A stretch of 5,255 bases of DNA from Vulcanimicrobiota bacterium. Its GTDB lineage: Bacteria; Vulcanimicrobiota; Vulcanimicrobiia; Vulcanimicrobiales; Vulcanimicrobiaceae. The notes under the pieces are model-generated. The model saw only the letters and a list, made by a program, of their open reading frames with translations. It was not told the DNA's origin and made no database searches. This document shows positions 1 through 5,255 of this stretch, in pieces. The stretch covers positions 1 to 5,255 of the forward strand of contig JAFAHB010000120.1 of the NCBI GenBank assembly GCA_019237435.1, in the 5' to 3' direction. A program made the position numbers and the translations under genes. Within the stretch, counting starts at the first letter, position 1, and each line of letters starts with the position of its first letter.

Positions 1-2
1 GC

Positions 3-737
3 CTGCGCCGTGAGATCTCGCGGCGGACCCGCGTCGTGACGGTTTCTTGGGTCTCGTATGCGGATGGTTATCGTCACGATCTGGCATCGCTCGCAGAGGT
101 TGCGCATGAAGCGGGCGCGCTCTTTTGCGTCGATGCGATGCAAGGACTGGGCGCATTTCCGCTCGACGTGGGTGCGATCGGTGCCGATGCGGTCTACGCG
201 GGCGGGGCAAAGTGGATGCTGTCGCTGCATGGCGTGGCGATTCTCTACCTTGGGGAACGTATTCAAACGCGTTTGCAGCTCGTGGCGCCCGGCTGGCGCT
301 CCGTCGAGGACATGTGGGATTTCCATAACTACGCGCAACCATACTCACCCAAGGCGATGCGATTTGAATCCGGGACGCCGAACTTGATCGGAACCCTCTC
401 CCTCGTTTCGGCCGTGGAGCTCTTCGAGCGTAGCGGCAAGGAAGCCATTGCCGCGCACGTCTTAGGGCTCACCGACCGCCTTTGCGAAGGGCTGCATGCG
501 CTTGGAGCTGAGGTTTGCTCGCCGCGCGGCGAGGGCATATCGTCGGGGATCGTTACCTTCAAACTGCCCGGACGCGACAGCCTCGAGGTCGGTCGCGCGC
601 TCGAAGAGGAGAGCATTCTGGCGACGTACCGCCCGAGCGGAGTTCGGGTTTCGCCGCACGGCTATAACTCGGCCGACGAAATCGACGTTTGCTTGCGAAC
701 GTTGGAACGAATCGTTCGCGCGAAGGTCATGGTGTAA
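3..737 (+). CDS. Class-V-fold PLP-dependent enzyme (aminotransferase class V / isopenicillin-N-epimerase-like), 5' end missing
   Basis: The frame is open from the window edge, so the gene starts upstream; about 244 C-terminal residues are present, where class V enzymes usually have 370-400. Seen: the cofactor-binding VDAMQ motif (Asp codon 132-134, expected to contact the pyridine nitrogen), then GGAKW with the presumed Schiff-base lysine at 210-212, then FESGTPN (363-383) and a C-terminal RVSPHGYN (645-668). These follow the order and spacing of the class V fold, a family of aminotransferases, epimerases, cysteine desulfurases and kynureninases. The C-terminal stretch runs straight from ATYRPSG to VRVSPHGYN, without the Cys-bearing loop that cysteine desulfurases carry there. 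A desulfurase role feeding sulfur to the nearby molybdopterin genes is therefore unlikely. The substrate cannot be told. A GTG at 36 lies inside the fold and is not the true start. The next gene begins 5 nt after the stop, suggesting an operon. Confidence 0.88.
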   Translation: MRREISRRTRVVTVSWVSYADGYRHDLASLAEVAHEAGALFCVDAMQGLGAFPLDVGAIGADAVYAGGAKWMLSLHGVAILYLGERIQTRLQLVAPGWRSVEDMWDFHNYAQPYSPKAMRFESGTPNLIGTLSLVSAVELFERSGKEAIAAHVLGLTDRLCEGLHALGAEVCSPRGEGISSGIVTFKLPGRDSLEVGRALEEESILATYRPSGVRVSPHGYNSADEIDVCLRTLERIVRAKVMV

Positions 738-742
738 CGCCG

Positions 743-1399
743 ATGCTCCAAACGCTGCTGCTTGCCGCGGTCGCGGCGGGACCACTCTTTCCGCCGCCTG
801 GGACGTACCGGTACGCGGCGACGCTCGGCGGACAGCGAATCGGCGACTGGACTGCGAGCGTGAAAGCGGCCAACATCGGCGTAGAGCTCGATGAGAATTC
901 CGCCGCGATCTTTGCGGGCATGCAACTGGCCGCGACCGCGACGCTCGTGCTCGGCGCCGATCTCGCACCGATAGGCTACGAGGGCAGCTATCACGTGCCC
1001 AACCAAAATCCGACGGTCAGCGTGAAGTTGACCGCGACCTCGGCGACCGTGAGCGGATCGTTGACGTCGGCGCCCCAGCAGCTTTCGCTCAGTCCGAACA
1101 CTCGTCACTTCGTGGTCATCGAGCCGGGCTTGCTCGCCGGTCTCTTTGCGCTACCGGCACAGCTTGCCGCCTGGAACGATGCGACCGTAACCTGGATTAC
1201 GCCCACGAGTGCACGCGCTCAGCCGCTCACGCTTAATGCCACCGGTTCGGCAGCGCGACCCCCGAGTGTTCCACCGCAAGACGTGCTGCTCTCGATCAAT
1301 AGTCCGATCGTCGTTACGATCTGGTACGATCCGGCCAGCTGCGTGCCGGACGAAATGATGGTTCCGGCGCAGGGCGCTGAACTTACGCGCGAACGATAG
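743..1399 (+). CDS. Secreted protein of unknown function, possibly DUF3108/DUF6134-like
   Basis: This gene encodes 218 residues. I chose ATG 743 because it opens a hydrophobic leader (residues 1-12, MLQTLLLAAVAA, then GPLFPPP) that looks like a short signal peptide, although it lacks N-terminal positive charges. An in-frame ATG at 689 would overlap the upstream enzyme heavily and hide the leader. No strong Shine-Dalgarno is visible, so translation may be coupled to the upstream gene 5 nt away. The mature part alternates short polar and hydrophobic stretches (GTYRYAATLGGQRIGDW at 20-36, VVTIWYDPASC at 190-200) and looks like an all-beta periplasmic or envelope protein. The opening 'YxYxxxLGGxRIG' and the closing 'WYDP' recall DUF3108/DUF6134-type proteins, but this is recognition by eye only. 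There is one cysteine (C200) and no transmembrane helix after the leader. The 3' end overlaps the convergent ATP-grasp-like gene by 17 bp. Confidence 0.75.
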   Translation: MLQTLLLAAVAAGPLFPPPGTYRYAATLGGQRIGDWTASVKAANIGVELDENSAAIFAGMQLAATATLVLGADLAPIGYEGSYHVPNQNPTVSVKLTATSATVSGSLTSAPQQLSLSPNTRHFVVIEPGLLAGLFALPAQLAAWNDATVTWITPTSARAQPLTLNATGSAARPPSVPPQDVLLSINSPIVVTIWYDPASCVPDEMMVPAQGAELTRER

Positions 1400-2810
1400 A
1401 GGAAGTCATCACGGCATCGCTCATGCCGTGAATTAAGCGTTTATCGGCCGGCGCGACCGTCGCGAGCACGCCGCCGAGACGTACCGAGTCCTCGCCGGCT
1501 ACGAAGTAGTAAGGGCAAAGGCGTACGCGGCCCTCGTACTCGCGAATCTCATCGCGGTCGCGATCGAGATAGCGCTGCCGAACCAGCTTGCCTTTGTGGA
1601 AGCGCTGCAAGATCCAAGGCGTGCGGTCGAACGACGAAAGTGCCTCGTCAATCGCCGACTCCCACTCGTCGCGCGTGAGATCGTCGCCGACTTTGACGCC
1701 GCGCGAGCCCCAGGCGAGGGCCGAAAATCCCGAAGGCTTGACGACGTAGCTGCGTTCGCTCTTCGGCAGCGCGATGAGCTGTCGAAAATCGGTCACCGGT
1801 GAGCCGCCGGCTTCCAGTCCGGCAATCGTGGCTTGCGGCGGCAACGGCCGCGGATCGATGACCCACGTTTTTGGAAAAAGACGCTGCAGGCGAGCAAAGC
1901 GCTCGTCGCCGAGTTCCGAGCGCCATAGCGGCGCGAGTGCGTGATGGTGGAAGAGCGCGAACGCAAGTTTTTCTTCGAGTGGCGCTTTCGGCGGCGGCGT
2001 CATCTTAACGCGGTTGTGCCGCGCGGAGTAGAGCATCAGCTCTTGCTTGGGAACGTTGAACAGATCGAAGAGCTCGAAGTTGCGATAGAGGGCGTCGAGG
2101 CGCGTTTCGCGGCCGTCCTCGTGCTGGATGAAGAGCCCGTCTTCGGTGAACGTCACTTCTTCGGGGCGGCGTAGCCATGCATCGGCGAAATTGCCGCGGC
2201 GCAACGCAGCGGCTAGCCAGGCCATTTCGTTGCGGTAATCGGCCGACTCATCGGAGACGACGATCGCGACCGTGGGACGCTCGCTGCGCGTCACGTTTCG
2301 CATCAACGCAGCGAAGCTCGCCGTGATTCCGTCCTCGCCGCCAAAGCTCTCCATGCCAAGCCCGCAATACGCCTCGGTCATCGCACCGACGAATCCCATC
2401 CCGCCGGGGATGCTATCCAGCTCCGTGGCAACGAAGCCGTCAGCGGTCAAAATAAGATCGGGACGGATGACGCCCGGCAACTCCTGTTTGAAGCGATTCT
2501 GCCGCGCAAGCTTGACGATTTGCTCCGGCTTTCCGCGATCGAGATACTCGGCGATGAATCCCGGCGCGGTGCCGCGGACGCTTCGGTTATAGAGGTTGTT
2601 GAGGGCGCGGTAGAAGCCGAGAAGATCGGCGCCGAGGCGCTCGATCGTGTCGGCTTGCTCCGGCGACAACGCAAACGGCTCGGGGCTGACGCGCCAGGCG
2701 ATACGCTGGTTTTCATCTTCAACCCGGAACAGACCGGGGGGTATCGCTTCGTACAGGTGGTGCGCTTGCTCACGAGCCGTGAGGTTGGGAATAGTCGCCG
2801 TACAAGGCAT
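1383..2810 (-). CDS. ATP-grasp-like protein (glutathionylspermidine-synthase / circularly permuted ATP-grasp type), function unknown
   Basis: This gene encodes 475 residues. It starts at ATG 2808-2810, preceded by GAGGAG at 2827-2822 with an 11-nt spacer. There is no signal peptide, so the product is likely cytoplasmic. The C-terminal third has an ATP-grasp-like order of motifs: YVVKPSGFSALAWGSRGV (355-372), whose Lys358 would contact ATP; WILQRFHKGK (399-408), like the hinge strand; EGRVRLCPYYFV (426-437); RLGGVLATV (444-452); and HGMSDAVM (461-468), which sits where related proteins bind Mg and phosphate. Earlier segments ELDSIPGGMGF (130-140) and LYRNFELFD (241-249) would suit the substrate side. 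Families with this layout ligate a carboxylate to an amine using ATP (glutathionylspermidine synthase/YgiC-like and circularly permuted ATP-grasp proteins). The substrate is not evident and no amidase domain is attached. The fold assignment is a motif-based inference. The gene is probably expressed from its own promoter in the 145-nt gap upstream. Confidence 0.8.
   Translation of the reverse strand: MPCTATIPNLTAREQAHHLYEAIPPGLFRVEDENQRIAWRVSPEPFALSPEQADTIERLGADLLGFYRALNNLYNRSVRGTAPGFIAEYLDRGKPEQIVKLARQNRFKQELPGVIRPDLILTADGFVATELDSIPGGMGFVGAMTEAYCGLGMESFGGEDGITASFAALMRNVTRSERPTVAIVVSDESADYRNEMAWLAAALRRGNFADAWLRRPEEVTFTEDGLFIQHEDGRETRLDALYRNFELFDLFNVPKQELMLYSARHNRVKMTPPPKAPLEEKLAFALFHHHALAPLWRSELGDERFARLQRLFPKTWVIDPRPLPPQATIAGLEAGGSPVTDFRQLIALPKSERSYVVKPSGFSALAWGSRGVKVGDDLTRDEWESAIDEALSSFDRTPWILQRFHKGKLVRQRYLDRDRDEIREYEGRVRLCPYYFVAGEDSVRLGGVLATVAPADKRLIHGMSDAVMTSSIVRA
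1409..1431 (+). terminator. Perfect 9-bp hairpin, candidate terminator of the + strand unit, inside the convergent gene
   Basis: TCACGGCAT (1409-1417) and ATGCCGTGA (1423-1431) are exact reverse complements around a 5-nt loop. The hairpin begins 10 nt after the stop of the secreted-protein gene. It is followed by A/T-rich AATTAAG but no clean T-run, so as an intrinsic terminator it is weak. It lies within codons for the HGMSDAVM region of the opposite gene, so coding constraint could also explain it. Confidence 0.35.
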
Positions 2811-2821
2811 GATGGGGAAGG

Positions 2822-2827
2822 CTCCTC
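2822..2827 (-). promoter_or_regulatory. Ribosome binding site GAGGAG of the ATP-grasp-like gene
   Basis: On the minus strand GAGGAG lies 11 nt before ATG 2810. The spacing is slightly long, but this is the only purine-rich anti-SD match nearby, and it supports ATG 2810 as the start. Confidence 0.5.
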
Positions 2828-2845
2828 TATCGACAGCCGTCGGGG

Positions 2846-2873
2846 ATTTTGGAACTGTTGAAGGCGATGTAAA
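2846..2873 (-). promoter_or_regulatory. Candidate sigma70-type promoter of the ATP-grasp-like gene
   Basis: On the minus strand TTTACA (2873-2868; five of six matches to TTGACA) is followed after 16 nt by CAAAAT (2851-2846; four of six to TATAAT). A start of transcription a few bases on would give a leader of roughly 25-30 nt containing the GAGGAG ribosome site. The stretch is locally A/T-richer than its surroundings. The 8-bp palindrome CTAGCTAG (2888-2895) lies just upstream of the -35 and could be a protein site, but no regulator can be named. Confidence 0.3.
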
Positions 2874-2955
2874 GTCGGCGCATCTGACTAGCTAGAGTCG
2901 CTCAGCTCGCCATAGGGTTGCATTGCTCTGCAGGTTATCGCCGTTCTCGAAAGAT

Positions 2956-3342
2956 TCACTTGATCGTAATGGCTCCTGGGGTGAGAAGGGCGCCTTCGAC
3001 GCGCACCTCACCGCGGGAGTAGGCGAGCGTAAGGTGCAGCGTGCCGGAAAGGCCCAGTTTGGCGAGGTCGAGGGTCTCGAGCACCCGCGAAACGCCTTCG
3101 CCCGCAAGAAAATGGAGCTCGGCGGAGTGCCGTAACGTGCCTCCCGGTGCTGCGTACGTTGCGGCCACAGGCACGACGAGCTCGCCGGCTCCGTTGGTCC
3201 TAAGCGCTCCGGTGACGCAGTAGGCGATCGTTACCGGCGCTCCTTCAACTTTGAGCGTCTCTTGCGTGCAGCCCGTGTCGGCGAAGACGCTGCGTCCGGC
3301 GCTTGCTGCCAAAGCGATGAATATCGCCAATACACGTGCCAT
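2956..3342 (-). CDS. Small secreted protein of unknown function
   Basis: This gene encodes 128 residues from ATG 3342. I chose this start because it opens a clear signal peptide: MARVLAIFIALAASAGRSVF with Ala21 as the likely cleavage position (SVFA before DTGC). The frame stays open much further upstream, but that part is Arg/Ser-rich shadow of moaD and moaE on the other strand. No good Shine-Dalgarno is visible before the ATG. The mature domain is about 107 residues, rich in Val, Thr, Gly and Leu with alternating patterns (ELVVPVAATYAAP, TLHLTLAYSRGEVRVEGALL), suggesting a beta-sandwich-like exported protein. Cys25 and Cys42 could form a disulfide. There is no lipobox, because Cys25 lies four residues past the predicted cleavage. 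I do not recognise a family. It is divergent from the moaD operon and points towards the ATP-grasp-like gene 145 nt downstream. Confidence 0.65.
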   Translation of the reverse strand: MARVLAIFIALAASAGRSVFADTGCTQETLKVEGAPVTIAYCVTGALRTNGAGELVVPVAATYAAPGGTLRHSAELHFLAGEGVSRVLETLDLAKLGLSGTLHLTLAYSRGEVRVEGALLTPGAITIK

Positions 3343-3403
3343 CGTTACGATACTGTCGGTCAATTCGGTACGATTCGAGGGGATACCCGTCGAAGAAGCC
3401 TCG
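3343..3403. promoter_or_regulatory. 61-nt divergent intergenic region between the secreted gene and moaD
   Basis: Both transcription units must start in or near this gap, or the moa operon promoter may lie inside the secreted gene. The best + strand hint is TACGAT (3369-3374; four of six to the -10 consensus), about 30 nt before the moaD GTG, with a poor -35 (TTACGA at 3345-3350, spacer 18). For the minus strand gene I find no convincing box. No riboswitch can be accommodated here: the molybdenum-cofactor aptamer is far longer than 61 nt. Confidence 0.25.
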
Positions 3404-3649
3404 GTGACGATACGCGTTCTGGCCTTCGCGCGCTTGCGAGAGATCCTCGACTCACCGGAGCGGACTCTCGAGTTGCCCGACGGCGCCAGCGTGGATGACG
3501 CTTGGGCGTCGCTGCAGCGCGAACATGCCGCGCTCGCCGGCGAAGTGAGCTCGTCGCGCGCGGCGATCAACGGAAAGCTGGTTTCATTCGCGCAGCCGCT
3601 CTGCGACGGCGATGAGCTGGCACTTCTGCCTCCGGTGAGCGGGGGCTGA
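3404..3649 (+). CDS. moaD: Molybdopterin synthase sulfur-carrier subunit MoaD
   Basis: MoaD is the small ubiquitin-like subunit of molybdopterin synthase. Its C-terminal thiocarboxylate donates sulfur to cPMP in the MoaE active site. The 81-residue product matches the usual MoaD length of about 80. It opens with the typical TIRVLAFARLREIL strand-helix and ends in LLPPVSGG, the Gly-Gly tail that MoeB adenylates. Residues ELPDGASVDDAW and AINGKLV also fit the beta-grasp fold. I chose GTG 3404 because it gives the family length and starts exactly at the first beta strand; GAAGAAG (3392-3398) lies 5 nt before it. The frame is open upstream, but a start at ATG 3317 would add 29 unconserved residues and run into the divergent secreted gene. 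It is the first gene of the operon; moaE follows after 7 nt. Confidence 0.92.
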   Translation: MTIRVLAFARLREILDSPERTLELPDGASVDDAWASLQREHAALAGEVSSSRAAINGKLVSFAQPLCDGDELALLPPVSGG

Positions 3650-3656
3650 CTGTAAC

Positions 3657-4076
3657 GTGTTTCGCATCGTCCGGGAAGCGATCGATTTGCGCGTGCTCGA
3701 AGCCGTCGCCCGCAAAGGCGACGGCGGCATCGTGACTTTCTGCGGCGTCGTTCGTGAGCGTGCCGACGACGGAAGGCTCGTCGGCTCGTTGTGGTATGAA
3801 GCCTTCGAGCCGATGGCGGTGCGCGAATTCGAGACGATCGCAGCGGAGGCTCGCGATCGTTTCGGTGATATTCGATTGGCGATCGTCCATCGAATCGGCG
3901 AGCTGTCAATTGGTGAGATCTCGGTAGCGATCGTCGCCGCTGCGCGGCATCGCGGCACCGCGTTCGATGCGTGCCGCTATGCGATCGACCAGCTCAAGTT
4001 GCGGGCACCGATATGGAAACAGGAGCGCTATATTGACGGCGATTCGCAATGGAGAGCGACGTATGAGCAAGGTTGA
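3657..4076 (+). CDS. moaE: Molybdopterin synthase catalytic subunit MoaE
   Basis: MoaE forms a heterotetramer with MoaD and converts cPMP to molybdopterin in the cytoplasm. The 139-residue product is slightly shorter than the roughly 150 of E. coli MoaE. Family signatures in order: TFCGVVRE (27-34), LWYEAFEPMA (45-54), IVHRIGELSIGEISV (76-90), RHRGTAFDACRYAIDQLK (97-114) and PIWKQE (118-123). Lys114 and Lys121 are seven apart, as are the catalytic pair Lys119/Lys126 of E. coli MoaE, so the active site looks intact. The start is GTG 3657, 7 nt after the moaD stop. The ribosome site is weak (G-run at 3641-3645), so coupling to moaD is likely. The last 14 nt overlap the hydrolase gene. Confidence 0.95.
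   Translation: MFRIVREAIDLRVLEAVARKGDGGIVTFCGVVRERADDGRLVGSLWYEAFEPMAVREFETIAAEARDRFGDIRLAIVHRIGELSIGEISVAIVAAARHRGTAFDACRYAIDQLKLRAPIWKQERYIDGDSQWRATYEQG
4051..4056 (+). promoter_or_regulatory. Ribosome binding site GGAGAG setting the hydrolase start
   Basis: GGAGAG lies 6 nt before ATG 4063, inside the end of moaE. It decides for ATG 4063 over the in-frame ATG at 3967, which would add 32 residues read out of frame from conserved moaE sequence. Confidence 0.65.
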
Positions 4077-4797
4077 GCTCTTCAAAATATCGGCGCAGCG
4101 GAATCCCGTCGCGGTCCTATGGTACGAGCCGCGTCGCCCACGCGGTGTGGCCGTCGTAGCCGGACACGGATACTCGTCGAGCAAGCAAAATCTCGATTTT
4201 CTCTGCTCGTTCCTTTCCAGTCACGGGTACGCTGCTTACAGTCTCGACTTCCCCGGACACAAGCTCGGCTCGAGCGGCGGCGAGCTGCGAGGCGTCGACG
4301 ATTGCATCGACGCGATGAGTGCGGTTGTCGCGTTTGCGCGCGAACGCGGCGATGGCGCCGTCTACACGCTCGGACACAGCATGGGGGGAATGACCGCGAT
4401 CTTCACGGCCGCCCTTGACTCAGCGATTTTGGGGACCGTCGCCGTCGCTACGGGGTACGGCCGTCCGACGTCGCTCGAAAGCCTGCAGAAGGTCGGCGTG
4501 GCCGATTTTCGCGCTTCCTACGTGGTCGGCGTGACGCTCCCCGAGCTCGTTACCGGCGTCGATCGACGCTACGCGCAACTGCTGGAGCGACTTTCGGGAC
4601 GTCCATGCCTCTACGTCTCGGCGAGTCGTGACGCGATGGTGAGCCCGACGAGCGTGCGGCAACTCTACGATCGCGCGCCCGAACCCAAGCGGCTTTCGAC
4701 GATTGACAGCGACCACACCTACGCGGCGGAACGGGCTCGCGCCACCGTTTTGGAGTGGCTGAACGAGCGCCACGCGCCGGTTTTGGAGGAAGCGTGA
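4063..4797 (+). CDS. Alpha/beta hydrolase (serine hydrolase, Hydrolase_4/S33-like) inside the moa operon
   Basis: This gene encodes 244 residues, typical of a single-domain alpha/beta hydrolase. Seen: oxyanion-hole HGYSSSK after a hydrophobic strand (VAVVAGHG, 29-36); DFPGHKLGSSGG (62-73); nucleophile elbow GHSMGG with Ser106; an Asp at 190 in SASRDAMVSP, after strand PCLYV; and His218 in DSDHTY. Together these give a complete Ser-Asp-His set. The HGYSSSK and DFPGHGxS-type segments resemble the monoglyceride-lipase/serine-aminopeptidase S33 group (esterase- or lipase-like), but the substrate cannot be inferred. There is no signal peptide, so it is probably cytoplasmic. It overlaps moaE by 14 nt and its stop overlaps the moeB start by 4 nt, so it is tightly embedded in the molybdopterin operon. 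It is not a known cofactor-synthesis enzyme; the link could be functional or just operonic hitch-hiking. Confidence 0.9.
   Translation: MSKVELFKISAQRNPVAVLWYEPRRPRGVAVVAGHGYSSSKQNLDFLCSFLSSHGYAAYSLDFPGHKLGSSGGELRGVDDCIDAMSAVVAFARERGDGAVYTLGHSMGGMTAIFTAALDSAILGTVAVATGYGRPTSLESLQKVGVADFRASYVVGVTLPELVTGVDRRYAQLLERLSGRPCLYVSASRDAMVSPTSVRQLYDRAPEPKRLSTIDSDHTYAAERARATVLEWLNERHAPVLEEA
4785..4790 (+). promoter_or_regulatory. Ribosome binding site GGAGGA of moeB
   Basis: A near-perfect Shine-Dalgarno in the last codons of the hydrolase, 3 nt before GTG 4794. The spacing is short, but together with the GTGA overlap it supports this GTG as the start. Confidence 0.6.
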
Positions 4798-5255
4798 ACG
4801 CGCGTGAGCGGCGCCGTTACAGCCGCCATCTGCTGATTCCGGAAGTCGGTCTCGCCGGGCAAGAGCAGCTGAACGTTTCGCGCATCTTGGTGATCGGTGC
4901 CGGGGGGCTGGGCTCGCCCGCGCTGCAGTATCTAGCGGCCGCGGGTGTTGGGCGAATCGGCATTATCGATGACGACGTCGTTGACGAAACGAATTTGCAG
5001 CGACAGACGCTCTACGGCGACGCCGACGTCGGTTTAAAAAAAGCGGCGGTCGCGGCCGAACGGCTGCAAGCGCTCAATCCGCTGGTCAACGTCGACAGCG
5101 TGCCGCTGCGCTTCGACGCGGGCAATGCCCGGGAGCTCGTGCGCTTGTACGACGTCGTTCTGGATTGCACCGATCGCTTTCCGACACGCTATCTGATTAA
5201 CGATGCGTGTTATCTTGAGGGGAAACGCGACGTTTACGGCTCGATCTTTCGCTTC
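4794..5255 (+). CDS. moeB: Molybdopterin-synthase adenylyltransferase MoeB (ThiF/HesA family), 3' end missing
   Basis: This E1-like enzyme adenylates the MoaD C-terminal glycine with ATP so that sulfur can be loaded. The first 154 residues are present; E. coli MoeB has about 250. Translation from GTG 4794, which overlaps the hydrolase stop as GTGA, gives RYSRHLLIPEVG (8-19), the nucleotide-binding GAGGLG (35-40), DDDVVDETNLQRQ (59-71), VGLKKAAVAAERL (79-91) and LDCTDRFPTRYLINDAC (123-139). Arg11, Arg70, Lys83 and Asp127 correspond, with a constant offset of three, to the catalytic Arg14, Arg73, Lys86 and Asp130 of E. coli MoeB, so the enzyme looks active. The zinc-binding CxxC pairs, and any C-terminal rhodanese domain as in MOCS3-type proteins, would lie beyond the window. 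ThiF is the main alternative; the moaD/moaE context favours MoeB. Confidence 0.92.
   Translation, partial: MNARERRRYSRHLLIPEVGLAGQEQLNVSRILVIGAGGLGSPALQYLAAAGVGRIGIIDDDVVDETNLQRQTLYGDADVGLKKAAVAAERLQALNPLVNVDSVPLRFDAGNARELVRLYDVVLDCTDRFPTRYLINDACYLEGKRDVYGSIFRF

Noticed and set aside
3..737. Cysteine desulfurase (SufS/IscS) call for the PLP enzyme
   Set aside because: The active-site Cys loop before the final RVSPHGYN segment is absent.
462..968. 168-residue minus-strand frame across the PLP enzyme and secreted gene
   Set aside because: Its composition (Arg, Ala, Ser rich) is typical of a shadow frame in GC-rich DNA, and it spans two supported genes on the other strand.
2831..2842. CGACAGCCGTCG short inverted repeat as terminator or operator
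   Set aside because: The stem is only 4 bp with no T-run; such repeats are expected by chance in this base composition.
2520..2861. 113-residue + strand frame opposite the ATP-grasp-like gene start
   Set aside because: It is antisense to a supported gene and has no recognisable domain.
3251..3403. Longer MoaD starting at 3251
   Set aside because: The extra 51 residues lie opposite the secreted gene and its leader, and do not resemble MoaD. GTG 3404 gives the normal family length.
3343..3403. Molybdenum-cofactor riboswitch ahead of moaD
   Set aside because: The gap is only 61 nt, too short for that aptamer, and no multi-stem structure is visible.
3343..3909. N-terminal extension of the small secreted protein to 317 residues
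   Set aside because: It is Arg/Ser-rich low-complexity sequence lying antisense to well-supported moaD and moaE. The signal peptide starting at ATG 3342 marks the true beginning.

Overview
The window is a gene-dense, GC-rich bacterial chromosomal segment. Several starts are GTG, gene overlaps are short, and there is no sign of mobile elements, CRISPR, tRNA or rRNA. Gene content and style would suit an uncultured soil or environmental phylum, but the sequence alone does not fix the taxon and I do not assign one.

Left part (1-1399, + strand): the C-terminal two thirds of a class-V-fold PLP enzyme (5' end outside the window). It is followed 5 nt later by a 218-residue secreted, probably beta-rich protein of unknown function. 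The two are probably co-transcribed.

Middle (1383-3342, - strand): a 128-residue secreted protein of unknown function (2956-3342), a 145-nt gap with a plausible promoter, then a 475-residue protein with ATP-grasp-like C-terminal motifs (1383-2810). The ATP-grasp gene converges on the left-hand secreted gene, and the two overlap by 17 bp at their 3' ends. A perfect 9-bp hairpin just past the overlap sits inside the last codons of the ATP-grasp gene and may terminate the + strand unit.

Right part (3404-5255, + strand): a compact operon moaD - moaE - alpha/beta hydrolase - moeB (cut by the window end). MoaD and MoaE form molybdopterin synthase, which inserts the dithiolene sulfurs into precursor Z (cPMP). 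MoeB adenylates the MoaD C-terminal Gly-Gly so that it can be charged with sulfur. The diagnostic residues are visible in all three: Gly-Gly at the MoaD end, two lysines seven apart in MoaE, and Arg/Arg/Lys/Asp plus GxGGxG in MoeB. The hydrolase, with an intact Ser-Asp-His set, is overlapped by moaE on one side and moeB on the other. It is not a known molybdenum-cofactor gene and is the most interesting contextual oddity here. The moaD operon is divergent from the small secreted gene across a 61-nt gap.
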